From assembly GCF_964355755.1 (NCBI RefSeq), contig NC_092680.1:313001-377000 (forward strand): a DNA stretch of 64,000 nucleotides, given 5' to 3'. This document shows positions 54,401-62,700 of this stretch, piece after piece. This DNA is from Antedon mediterranea (Eukaryota; Echinodermata; Crinoidea; Comatulida; Antedonidae). The notes beneath the pieces are model-generated. The model saw nothing but the letters and a program-made list of their open reading frames with translations, ran no database searches and was not told the origin of the DNA. A program made the translations under genes and the position numbers. Every line of letters begins with the position of its first letter. The first letter of the stretch is position 1.

Positions 54401-56307
54401 ATATTATACACACTCATAATAAAGACTACCAGAGGAATACGCTAAAGGCAAATTTACACAGACGAGTGGTAACGGTATCCATAGCTAGTCCCACGTACAA
54501 TCTGTATCTGTCCTGAGCAAAACCACCCGTCCGCTTCATGTTGTGTGTAAATGGTCATAACATAGATTCTATATTTTTACTATTGTTACGGCTCGTATGT
54601 GTAAATTGGTCATTCTTCATTATACTATCAATTACATACTCAGAAATGATATTTCATCCAAACATCTTACTGTTACAGAAAGAAAATACTGCAAATTTTC
54701 CTACAAGCTTTTCTAGTTGCTCGAGTAGTTCCAAATTACAGCCAATGCAAAGCGTTGGTGATGACAACACCACATGGAAAATCACCTCCGTCCAATAGTA
54801 AACAAGTAACTACTGTACAGTACCTGCCTCAACCCAAATGTTTTAAATTATTTTTTCCGTTATCAAATCTGGCTTATTAAGTATTTTATTAAAGGCAGTT
54901 TATACAGTATTTTTGTTCTATAAACTGCATTATTTTATTTGGTTTTGCGTTAACCTCATGCGAAGAGAGAAGATCAGCTACTGTATTATTTTATTTGGTT
55001 TTGCGTTAACCTCATGCGAAGAGAGAAGATCAGCTACTGTATTATTTTATTTGGTTTTGCGTTAACCTCATGCGAAGAGAGAAGATCAGCTACTGTATTA
55101 TTTTATTTGGTTTTGCGTTAACCTCATGCGAAGAGAAAAGATCAGCTACTGTATTATTTTATTTGGTTTTGCGTTAACCTCATGCGAAGAGAAAAGATCA
55201 GCTACTGTATTATTTTATTTGGTTTTGCGTTAACCTCATGCGAAGAGAAAAGATCAGCTACTGTATTATTTTATTTGGTTTTGCGTTAACCTCATGCGAA
55301 GAGAAAAGATCAGCTACTGTATTATTTTATTTGGTTTTGCGTTAACCTCATGCGAAGAGAAAAGATCAGCTACTGTATTATTATTTCCACCGAAAATATC
55401 TGTGTTTACCATTATTTTTAAAGGGAAATTGATATTATAATGTTAACATTATACCATTGAGGTACTTTAAAACAAATTTTTTTGTCGTCAACAGCTGGTA
55501 CAAATGCACAAAATGGACACATATCGAAGAATGATATCACTACAGTAGCTTAAATTCTTATTGTTAGATGTTAACAAATCAGTTAAATGCTAAAAAAGGT
55601 TTTATAAAAGGATACTTACGAAAGATATTAATGAGAAAAAAACACAATAGCACACTGTTTTAAATACATTTTTTATTTTTTCAGATTTACAATTTTTAAC
55701 ATTTAGAAAAAAATATTGATGACAGAAATAACCAGTCCTGGGCATACATATGTACACATTATTCAATAAAATAATTTTAATACATAACAGAACATAATAT
55801 ATTATTTATATTCTATGCAGCATGCAATTCAAAACATTAAACAATCATTCAAAAGGGTTTCGAGGAGCCACTAACTGACTAAAGAGAGCTAAACCGATTA
55901 TGCAATATTGGTAATCAAACTAATTTTTAAGTTGAGAAACATAGTTTTGTATTGTATTTTTTGCTACACAATTTTCAAAATGTGTAGCAATAAGGTTGTT
56001 TTGTATAGCTCTTTTCTATGCTACACTGGTGAAAATGTTCCCTGACTGAACTGTCATAAACAATCGTAATACAGTAACCACTGTTTATCAATCAGGATGC
56101 CGTTCATCACAGAAACACGTATGTGAGTGAGTGGGTAGGCATGCCTGCGAACCTAACCTAGCTAGCTAGCTACACACAGACTCAGTCAGTACATACAGTA
56201 GGCCTAGGAAATTGGCATGATTAAACCATCAAATAAAACCAATACTTTACCTGAAACGGATTAGATTCTTGTGGGTCAGCAAATGGATTACTATCAAAGT
56301 CAGCCAT
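36296..56307 (-). CDS. SCAMP: Secretory carrier-associated membrane protein (SCAMP)
   Basis: Four-pass membrane protein of recycling and secretory vesicles. Minus-strand exons: 56251-56307 ([15 protein letters not shown]...NPFQ), 51383-51409 (27-nt, tentative), 46661-46744 (YNPFEDS), 45927-46031 (proline-rich), 45422-45530 (coiled coil, [17 protein letters not shown]), 44910-45038 ([16 protein letters not shown], start of TM1), one of 43881-44043 or 43561-43726 (TM1-TM2, E peptide), 42513-42614 ([10 protein letters not shown]3), one of 41019-41148, 39811-39943, 38834-38972 or 38143-38281 (GW.., TM4), and 36296-36475 ([19 protein letters not shown], stop). Junction phases agree at every step. 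The product is about 365 residues, against roughly 340 for vertebrate SCAMP1. NPF motifs bind EH-domain endocytic proteins and the E peptide acts in exocytosis in mammalian SCAMP2 (family knowledge). The tandem alternative exons are the striking feature. Confidence 0.95.
37235..37612. repeat. 21-bp minisatellite, about 18 copies, in last SCAMP intron
   Basis: Unit acttacccgggtagatcagca with variants atctcca, ataacca and atcacca. Every unit carries a CCCGGG-type palindrome and an 'acttac' word that on the minus strand reads gtaagt, a perfect splice-donor consensus. The 21-bp period produces open frames on both strands (IYPGKL and TYPGRSA repeats), judged artefacts. Confidence 0.95.
38143..38281 (-). 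CDS. SCAMP: SCAMP alternative TM4 exon, version 4 (3'-most)
   Basis: 139 bp, acceptor cattag, donor gtatgg; one leading base, then 46 codons. Encodes [12 protein letters not shown].. followed by [20 protein letters not shown] and LFLKK. Homologous to the 38834, 39811 and 41019 exons, and to the segment between TM3 and the C-tail of vertebrate SCAMPs (GWI....IMM..AALFT). Confidence 0.9.
38834..38972 (-). CDS. SCAMP: SCAMP alternative TM4 exon, version 3
   Basis: 139 bp, acceptor tattag, donor gtataa. Encodes [12 protein letters not shown].. then [20 protein letters not shown] and LFIKK. Closest relative is the 38143 version, with which it shares length and most TM4 residues, indicating a recent duplication. 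Confidence 0.9.
39811..39943 (-). CDS. SCAMP: SCAMP alternative TM4 exon, version 2
   Basis: 133 bp, acceptor gacag, donor gtattt. Encodes [16 protein letters not shown].. then [20 protein letters not shown] and FYIRK. Same leading phase (one base) and end phase (0) as the other versions. Confidence 0.9.
41019..41148 (-). CDS. SCAMP: SCAMP alternative TM4 exon, version 1 (5'-most, most divergent)
   Basis: 130 bp, acceptor ctggcag, donor gtgatc. Encodes [13 protein letters not shown].. then [20 protein letters not shown] and AMYLKK. Lacks the Trp of the GW motif and the IMM..AILF core of the other three, but keeps phase, position and the LLATL..LKK end. Confidence 0.85.
41704..41836. mobile_element. 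Short TIR element (ataccgtatttatttgaa ends)
   Basis: Left atataccgtatttatttgaataaac and right ttcaaataaatacagtatat are inverted repeats around ~90 bp. Related pieces (gaataaacccc, cgaataaac) occur near 3420-3590 and 5580-5640 without clear ends. Confidence 0.7.
41959..42367. mobile_element. MITE with perfect 32-bp TIRs and 7-bp target duplication
   Basis: Left end caaagaacttataacacaag (41959) continues to 41990 and is matched base for base, inverted, by 42336-42367. Directly flanking both ends is gttgtat (41952-41958, 42368-42374). The interior has an 84-bp GC-rich direct duplication at 42098-42262. Perfect TIRs and target site suggest recent insertion. It lies between the TM3 exon and the first alternative TM4 exon of SCAMP. 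Confidence 0.93.
42513..42614 (-). CDS. SCAMP: SCAMP constitutive TM3 exon
   Basis: 102 bp; acceptor ctatag, donor gtacgt. Encodes [19 protein letters not shown] then [11 protein letters not shown]. Ends with two bases (TG) that combine with the first base (C or T) of any TM4 version to give Cys, as in the NWGNCGW-type junction of vertebrate SCAMP1. Confidence 0.92.
43078..43335 (-). mobile_element. Non-LTR retrotransposon (LINE) 3' end with reverse-transcriptase tail
   Basis: On the minus strand an open frame ending at the TAG at 43127-43129 reads [18 protein letters not shown], then [20 protein letters not shown], then [17 protein letters not shown]. This matches the typical C-terminal end of LINE ORF2 proteins (F..R....WN.LP..LR...S...FK..L). 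It is followed by a short 3' UTR ending in ggcgctatacaaattatattttttt, a common LINE/SINE tail. 5'-truncated, so inactive. In the SCAMP intron between the TM3 exon and the E-peptide exons. Confidence 0.8.
43561..43726 (-). CDS. SCAMP: SCAMP alternative TM1-TM2/E-peptide exon, version B
   Basis: 166 bp, acceptor tttcag, donor gtaaag; two leading bases, 54 codons, two trailing bases. Encodes [35 protein letters not shown] and the E peptide [11 protein letters not shown]. This version is closer to the vertebrate sequence ([14 protein letters not shown]). Confidence 0.92.
43881..44043 (-). CDS. SCAMP: SCAMP alternative TM1-TM2/E-peptide exon, version A
   Basis: 163 bp, acceptor tttcag, donor gtgagc; same phases as 43561-43726. 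Encodes [40 protein letters not shown] and the E peptide [11 protein letters not shown]. No stop or frameshift across 53 codons, and strong conservation around [11 protein letters not shown] argues that it is functional. Confidence 0.9.
44123..44271. mobile_element. Short TIR element in SCAMP intron
   Basis: Left caggtgcggatcca and right tggatccaccactg are imperfect inverted repeats, with acagc on both flanks. 149 bp, internally rich in ggcccc. Confidence 0.6.
44910..45038 (-). CDS. SCAMP: SCAMP constitutive exon before TM1
   Basis: 129 bp. Encodes [18 protein letters not shown], then [20 protein letters not shown] and M. This is the conserved amphipathic region that precedes TM1 in SCAMPs. 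Ends with one base, T, compatible with both downstream alternatives (Phe with version B, Cys with version A). Confidence 0.92.
45422..45530 (-). CDS. SCAMP: SCAMP coiled-coil exon
   Basis: 109 bp, phase 0 start. Encodes [20 protein letters not shown] then [16 protein letters not shown], the N-terminal coiled coil of SCAMPs. Confidence 0.92.
45549..45664. repeat. 58-bp direct repeat, 2 copies
   Basis: Unit aaataaaacacaaattacatgggt(c/g)agaccaggtcatatttagtgggatgccaaaggt. Confidence 0.88.
45728..45866. mobile_element. MITE, 'aaagctctgtctacac' family
   Basis: Left aagctctgcctacactatcaaac; right end decayed (ttttgactgtaaacaaagcttt). Ends 61 bp before the 3' end of SCAMP exon 45927-46031. Confidence 0.8.
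45927..46031 (-). CDS. SCAMP: SCAMP proline-rich exon
   Basis: 105 bp, phase 0 at both ends, acceptor gtacag, donor gtaagt. Encodes [20 protein letters not shown] then [15 protein letters not shown]. The PPPAY stretch could bind WW domains. Confidence 0.9.
46109..46190. repeat. 20-bp tandem repeat (tgaaacatgcttaagcacaa), 4 copies
   Basis: Perfect units in a SCAMP intron; each contains the palindrome gcttaagc. Confidence 0.92.
46661..46744 (-). CDS. SCAMP: SCAMP exon with central NPF motif
   Basis: 84 bp, phase 0 at both ends, acceptor ttgcag, donor gtatgt. Encodes [20 protein letters not shown] then [10 protein letters not shown]-(D/E)-E-Y-N-P-F is shared with vertebrate SCAMPs. Confidence 0.9.
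46866..47035. repeat. 81-bp direct repeat, 2 copies
   Basis: Unit atttgtgcgaggggcaccaccttccccaacc..gatgttcatctagaccagcatgctt. Open frames on both strands repeat with the unit (81 is a multiple of 3) and are judged spurious. Confidence 0.88.
48527..48791. mobile_element. TIR element, about 265 bp
   Basis: aatagtcagctttcgggacagta at left; tactgtcccgatgcgaaagctgacta at right, an inverted repeat with a small indel. GC-richer than the surroundings. Confidence 0.75.
49237..49336. repeat. 48-bp direct repeat, 2 copies
   Basis: Unit acaatactagcatttaatgacattttatgttatatccatggtggcctt, perfect. Confidence 0.9.
49622..49642 (-). CDS. SCAMP: Candidate alternative first exon of SCAMP (MDFNPEK)
   Basis: An ATG followed by seven codons encodes MDFNPEK and ends at a donor gtaaaa, phase 0, so it would splice in frame to the NPF exon at 46744. 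It resembles the canonical start (MADFDSNPF) and would make a protein without the first NPF repeats. No promoter evidence, and a 21-nt match could be chance. Confidence 0.35.
50132..50338. repeat. 69-bp tandem repeat, 3 copies
   Basis: Unit gtaaagaagagcatagctaacaaccaactattacacaattcag.taataatatactgattgactggGT. Ends about 40 bp before the ATG at 50377. Confidence 0.9.
50377..50598 (+). CDS. Orphan coding exon, antisense within SCAMP intron
   Basis: ATG then 74 codons ([18 protein letters not shown]..., ...[24 protein letters not shown]) ending at a donor gtaatt in phase 0. Composition is hydrophilic and balanced, unlike the low-complexity frames around it. I do not recognise the family. The next plus-strand acceptor I can fit in phase 0 is tttttatag at 56777, directly before the AP3B start codon; joining there keeps the AP3B frame (adding DYDD before its ATG). 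So it may be an alternative 5' exon of AP3B, or the first exon of an unrelated nested gene whose other exons I could not find. Confidence 0.45.
50638..50884. mobile_element. TIR element, 247 bp
   Basis: Left taccatatatcctcgggt and right cagaggatatacacggta are inverted repeats. The interior has repeated cgggtataatccc words. The minus-strand frame across it is an artefact. Confidence 0.75.
50969..51140 (+). repeat. Dispersed repeat, family also at 31327
   Basis: catcagcggcataatggctataagcgctcactggctaaacacaggggcc, equivalent to the reverse complement of the 31327 copy. Confidence 0.6.
51383..51409 (-). CDS. SCAMP: Candidate 27-nt SCAMP microexon
   Basis: catt..gcag between tttcag and gtattt encodes HSPPVDSVQ, phase 0 at both ends, between exon 56251-56307 and exon 46661-46744. 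Both inclusion and skipping keep the frame, so it may be optional. Confidence 0.5.
51466..53190. mobile_element. Nonautonomous TIR element, about 1.7 kb
   Basis: A perfect 15-bp inverted repeat, ctacgctcgcgctaa (51469-51483) and ttagcgcgagcgtag (53170-53184), with subterminal gcgaa/ttcgcc palindromes (ttcgccaaaatggcgaa left; ttcgccaatttggcgaa right). The interior is unusually GC-rich at 52540-53040 and has no transposase frame. Interior pieces recur at 54855-55470. Confidence 0.75.
53660..53910. repeat. ~79-bp tandem repeat, 3 copies
   Basis: Unit cacacagtacaataacaaggagttacagtatacgcatattgcagataactaataatacagaaaaaaaaataaagataatg. Confidence 0.9.
54444..54556. mobile_element. Possible short TIR element
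   Basis: gcaaatttacacagacgagtgg and ccacccgtccgcttcatgttgtgtgtaaatgg are partial inverted repeats. Confidence 0.35.
54855..55470. repeat. 57-bp minisatellite (about 8 copies) inside a relative of the 51466 element
   Basis: Unit ctgtattattttatttggttttgcgttaacctcatgcgaagagaaaagatcagcta, 54930-55385. The flanks (tatcaaatctggcttatt..; aatatctgtgtttaccatt; ttaacattataccattgaggta) match 52100-52240 and 52690-52715 of the 1.7-kb element, so the array grew inside a copy of that family. Confidence 0.8.
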
Positions 56308-56777
56308 GGCTTAAAATAGTTGATTTGAAGATGTTTTCTGATCAGAAATCAAAGATTTTACCTAAATGTTCGTTGATGATGGCATAAACCACAAACTGAG
56401 TTTGCGTAATGACCGCCGATAATGACCCACACGTGAGAATTATGTCATTATAAGTAATAAATCGGTTTTCAATATTCTTTATTAAGAACATTTTAAGTCA
56501 GTTTGAAAATAATATACAAATCAAATAAATATAAAAATATGATTCTAACACTATAAATGTTTTTTTAGTAAGAGTTTGTATCCAGTAAATATAATACTAT
56601 TTTTACCTAAACGGTGAAAGGTCATACTGAATGACATAGGGAGGCCTAAGCTAGATAAAAGAACACAGAATTCCCGTGAAATTGGTAAGGCACTCCCAAA
56701 TTTGTATTAAGAGATGGTTAGAATTAATAATTTTGTGTGCGATTAATTAAATATGATAATATAATTCGTTTTTATAG
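56308..56777. promoter_or_regulatory. Bidirectional promoter region between SCAMP and AP3B
   Basis: The two start codons (56307 minus, 56790 plus) are 482 bp apart, head to head. An E-box cacgtg lies at about 56431. A donor-like ttg|gtaagg at 56684-56685 and an acceptor tttttatag at 56777 suggest a short noncoding AP3B first exon ending near 56684 with a 93-bp intron. No TATA box is clear. Confidence 0.5.
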
Positions 56778-56789
56778 GACTACGACGAC

Positions 56790-59700
56790 ATGACGTCCAG
56801 TAGTAGTATGGTGTCTTACGCCAACGAACGTCCACATCACTTGGTGGGCGGTAACAGTAGTGGCGGTGGTGGTGGTGGAGGTTCGACAGGTGATGCGGAT
56901 GAGGCTAGCGATCCAGCTCGTGGAGGCTTCTTTGCAGCAGATTATAAAAAGTATAATAATATCACCATGATCGATTGTATTTTGTTACCTTGGATATTTA
57001 ATTTTATGTTGATTAATTTTCATAATTTATATTAATAATACTAAACTAAATAATTAATATTTTGTTATTAATAAATAAAAGATCAGTCAGAATAAAGAAT
57101 GAGAACGCATCATTAATTATTCATCATGTTTCGTCCCAATTTAGGCCAATAACAAATTCTTGTTTATGGGGTTGGGTGCGTGGGTTGGGATGCATTGTCA
57201 TAATAGGAAATGTAAAGCCATCAGCAACCACCTCAAACTTGATATGTATATGTGTAATTAACCGTAAAAATAAGGCATTAGAGACGCATGATAATGATTG
57301 CAATATTTATTTTTTTTAGCCAGTTTTTTTTTTCTATAAAAAGATCTCAATTAATATCAAATTTAGTAATTCTATTTTATTGTAAGATGTTTTCTTATAT
57401 CACATATTTTTTGTTTTTGTTCAGTAATGTTGGTTTTGGACCAATAAAACAAAATAAATAACAATATTATGTTTTTCTAATTGTTAGTTTAATTGTTATT
57501 TTTAGACATGAAGATCTTAAGTCAATGCTTGATAGTAACAAAGATGGGTTAAAGCTGGAAGCAATGAAACGTATCATTGGAGTAAGTACTAACAAAACGT
57601 TAGTTATACTGCATGTTTGCTTTCATCATTCCTCATATTATTTTTTTATTGAGTAATAATAATTAATTTGAACATACTTTTGTAACAGTGGCACACTTCG
57701 ATATGAAGGTTCATTGTACAATCAAAACCACATTACAATGCTAACTATAAAATGTACAACAATAATAATAAAAATGTAATAATAATAATGAAAACCAAAC
57801 AGTACCCCCCCCCCCCCCGATATTTATCGATATTTACCCACCCCCTCCCTCCCAGTATTGTTTGAGATAGAGTGGTCAATTAGGTCAAAAGTCATGTATG
57901 AATGGCTTTACACTCTACCAGCTATTCAAGTATCAACTTATTCCACCATATCAAAATAATAATATAATAATGTATAATAACAAAGGTTGGTGAGGGTGAC
58001 CATCACTACTACTGTAGGATTTTATCAGAAAATATTGAGCCATTTTTATTACATAATAATATTGTTTAAAGGTTTGCATAGTGAATAAACACTATCAATG
58101 AAGTATAAGAAATAGTTAAATTGTATTCTTTACATTAAAATAACAAATTGACAAGTCCTTTTCAAATGATACAGACACTCAGCATTGTGTCATCAGTATT
58201 GTATGCTAAAACACCCTAACTCTATCAGTGTGAACAGGGCTTTAATGCTATTATACTAATTGAATAGTAGGGCCTTTACCCTTAAGCTAGAAGATTATGT
58301 GACAAAAAAGTGTGATGTGCCCATATGGTAGTGATGTGCCCAAGTTTGTTTAGTGATATGACACTATCATGTCCATATATGGGCATATAATCTTTTTGTC
58401 AAATGATCTTGATAGTGTAGACAGAGCTTAATACCAATTGAAGAGTATATTGTTAGATATAATCAATATCTTTCAGATAATGTACAGAGCTATTCAATTA
58501 CATGGTTGATTGAATCTGTGCAGATGTAGGTTTACATACACTGAGTTGCACTGTGAATAGAATTAAAACTACTTTGATTTAATTTATAATAATACTGTAT
58601 TGGATTGTTCCACAGTGTAATAGTAGCAGTAACCTCATTAGCATAAACTGCCAGGTTAATTAGCATAATCCATAGCTTTAATTTAACACTAAACTTGCTT
58701 TTTGCCTTTAATTATAATGATAACATTAATCTATATTATTTTTTGCACTGAAGCTCTGCAATATTTTGTGACTGTTTTATTTGTCATTTTGATTTAGCTT
58801 TTTGCTTATTTTATTTGTATTTTCATTGAGATCCAGCCACTGATATATTAACATTAAATCATAACATCAATTGTTGGGTTTTTTTCAGATGATTGCTAAA
58901 GGCAAAGATGCATCTGATTTATTCGCTGCAGTTGTAAAAAATGTTGTCTCTAAAAATATTGAGGTAAAAGTAACCATAATAATAAATTTGTGTTTTTCAT
59001 ACTGTAAAGGCAAAAATGTTCGCACCTCCGTCATTTTCCTTATGCGTATGTAGAATGTAAAAATAATTTGATCTTTATTTAATCTTTTTTCAGATTAAAA
59101 AGTTGGTTTATGTTTATCTTGTACGTTATGCTGAAGAACAGCAGGACCTTGCTCTGCTATCAATTAGTACATTCCAAAAAGCACTCAAGGTAATTCGATC
59201 ATTTTTCTACCAAATATAAAGTTAAAACCTCCTGATAAGCATGTTTTCTTGTGACAATTATCCTTAGCAATAGGTCTAAAATAGAATAATAATGAAAATT
59301 AATGTAAGTGAGAAAATAACCTGCAATTGCTCACAGGTGTGGACGACAATCAGGATAATAACTATAAAATTTTAGGCGCTATCGTGCGGACAAACAAAGA
59401 AAGTACTTGTTTGTAATATTAATTGCTATCCACAATACAATACATTATGATTTGAAATTACCAAAATCATACAGAAACTAAATAATTATAACTGTATACT
59501 TTCTGTGTATATACAGGATCCAAACCAGTTTATTCGAGCATCAGCTCTACGAGTTTTGTCTTCGATTCGAGTAACCATCATCATTCCAATCATGATGCTT
59601 GCGTTAAAAGACAGCGTGACAGACATGTCGCCATATGTGAGAAAGACGGCCGCGCATGCCATCCCGAAAATGTACAGCCTGGATCCAGAACAAAGAGATC

Positions 59701-62700
59701 AACTCATAGAAGTTATTGAAAAACTACTCTCAGATAAAACAACAGTAAGCATTTTTTCTTAATTTTTTATTTACTATACAAATAAATAATACTAAACTTG
59801 ATCTGCATATATATTTCAAGAACTCATTTATTTTTGTAGTGATTATGTTTTATTTTAAAAAAATATATAATGTTGATATGTATAATCAAATAAATACCCC
59901 CTAGAACAAATATAAAACAATTAATATCAAGAAGTTCAATTTTTGGAATTAATGAGGATCGTAGTGTTAAATCAATTAATCATAAATATTTCACCTCTCT
60001 GACACAATTGTTTACTTTTATCAGTTGGTAGCTGGAAGTGTTGTGATGGCTTTTGAAGAGGTTTGTCCTGAAAGAATCGACCTAGTTCACAAGAATTTTC
60101 GCAAACTCTGCAATTTGTTGATCGATGTGGAAGAGTGGGGACAGATTTCAATCATCAATATGTTGACACGTTATGCCCGCACCCAATTTCTAGATCCAAA
60201 CAAAGCTGTAAGTATGGGTTTTTTTTATTAATAATTAGTAAACACATTTTTTAGCTAATTTTCTTTTTTATGATGAAAATTTTTTTTTTTTTTTTTATTA
60301 AACAAATTTGTACAAATATCATAGTAGTTTTGCAGAAAGATGAAATAAGCAAGTTACCTCACTACTGAGCTACCATGTCACTACTACATGTTTGATCCAA
60401 AACATGACTGGGGTAATAATGTGCAGCGCATTGAGAGCTTGGTTATATACGCTATATAAGAATGGACTATTATTATTATTATTAGTAATACATTTTTCCT
60501 AACTCCAACCTCTTTAAGGATTACATTCAAGAAGAAAATGAAAAATCATTTTATGGATCTGAAGATGATGAAAAAAAGGAGGATGAAGGCGAAGAAGAAG
60601 GAGAAAAGAAAATACCATATGTAATGGATGCTGATCATAGACTGTTGCTAAGGAGTGCCAAGCCATTGCTACAAAGCAGAAACTCAGCTGTAAGTTATTA
60701 GGGAGCGTTACTTTGCACCAACCGCCGACCATCCCCTGCCTAGGTAAGGTCAATCGGCCAATTGTCAAATGAGACTGCCCAAAATGGCCGCTTTTTCCTG
60801 ATCAAATTTTGTGCAACCCTTCCATTTTATGTTTTTGATACACCAATGAATAACTGCCAAGTTTTAGAATGTTATCACAATTTTCCTCAAATAAGCATCT
60901 TGACAGGCCTACTTCTTTTGTATAATAAACAAGATGACTATTACGGTTAGCTCAGGTTAGCTCAGTCGACTGCTTTTATCCCATAAGGACAGTGATATCA
61001 AGTTTCTTATTAGTGAGATTAGAAACCTGATATCACTGTTCTTAGAGGTAAAAGTATTGGGTGGAATAGTTCCTCCTGCAAAATGTTATTTAATTTGTAT
61101 TCTTTTAACAGGTTGTAATGGCTGTAGCTCAACTGTACCATCACATCGCTCCTAAGAGTGAAGTTGGCATAGTAGCCAAGGCCCTTGTCCGACTCCTTCG
61201 TGGTCACCGGTAAGCCATTCAGTGTTTGAAATACTCTACCTTTTATCATGTTATTCTTCTGTTCTATTCACATTGGTATACTAAATTTTAAACATTTGTT
61301 TTTATAGTGAAGTGCAATCTATCGTTTTAAGCAACATTGCCACGCTCAGTGCTAAACGCAGAGGAATGTTCGAGCCGTATCTGAAAAGTTTTTTTGTGCG
61401 CTCAAATGACCCAACTCATATTAGGCTTCTGAAGCTGGAGATATTGACCAACATTGCTGGTGAGACCAGTATTTCCACTATACTTAGAGAATTCCAGGTT
61501 AGTTTATGTCATCATTCAGCACATATGAATACTATTAAGCAGGGCAGATCCAGCATTATAGATTAGGGAGGCTAAATATTTCATAAATGATAAAAACGAT
61601 CTGTCAGGTTGCAGAAAAATAAAAAAGACATGGCTGTTAAATTTTAGAACCTGTTTAGCTTCTGCCCAAACCATAGATAGATATAGAGATGAAAATCTAG
61701 GAAGTACAAATATGGTACAAAAATGTAAACATTATATACACTAATAGTATTATATTAAGTGTAAAAATAGTTATAGAGATACAAATCTAGAAAATTATAA
61801 ACATTATATACACTAATAGTAATATAGTAATCATTGTATAAATAGACCTTAGTGTAACCAAAAACTACTATTGAATTCTATATACTGATACTTGCACACA
61901 TTACACTAAACAAAATGATACAATTATCTTCTTCAAATATAATTAAATTATATTTGATACTTTTACAATGCACAGGTCTTCCAAATAGTAATGTTATTGA
62001 TTTATTACAGACTTATGTAACCAGCTCAGATCGTGATTTTGTGGCATCTACCATTCAAGCTATAGGCAGATGTGCGAGCAACATTAGTGAGGTCACAGAT
62101 TCATGCATGAATGGTCTGATGGGATTAATGTCAAACAGAGATGGTAAGAAAGCTATAAAAAAAAAATAAAAAACGATATAGAATTAACATAATTAAAAAA
62201 TATTTAAATTGATGTATTAGAGTAAACAATTTTTTCAGATAAAAGGTGATGAAAGAAACTGGACCAAATAAAGTGTAGCTCTTGACATTTGGTGTAGGGA
62301 CTATTGGTTAAAACCCATCACATGACGTGTCGATCACTTTGTTACATTCGATGTTTTGATTTTCTCACCAGTAGAGTAGTGCTCAAATGTTGTCACAGCT
62401 GAGTATTGCAAGGCGTGTTGTCTTTTAAATTTCACTTAAAATTACCTTTTGCAGAGGCTGTAGTAGCTGAGAGTGTTGTTGTGATTCGTAAACTGTTACA
62501 AATGAATCCAACAGAACATAAGGAGATTATCAGACACATGGCAAAACTTGCTGATGCAATTACAGTAAGACTTTTATTCACCTATCTACATGATTTTTAA
62601 TTTGTTTAACTTGCCTAAATAATGTGTATATTCTCTCTAAAGCTCTGTCTACACTATCAAACTTTATGTGACAAACAAATTTGATGTGCCCATATATGGT

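Larger units (their letters stand above)
46745..56250 (-). other. Long 5' introns of SCAMP (about 9.5 kb)
   Basis: Separates the NPF-rich start exon from the rest. Holds the candidate microexon (51383), candidate alternative first exon (49622), an opposite-strand coding exon (50377), several TIR elements and minisatellites, all listed separately. No other exon recognised. Confidence 0.6.

Noticed and set aside
54538-54798. Possible last exon (..[15 protein letters not shown] stop) for the orphan exon at 50377
   Set aside because: Acceptor-like ttacag and phase fit, but the join gives a short peptide with no recognisable feature and the region overlaps a possible TIR element; chance match likely.
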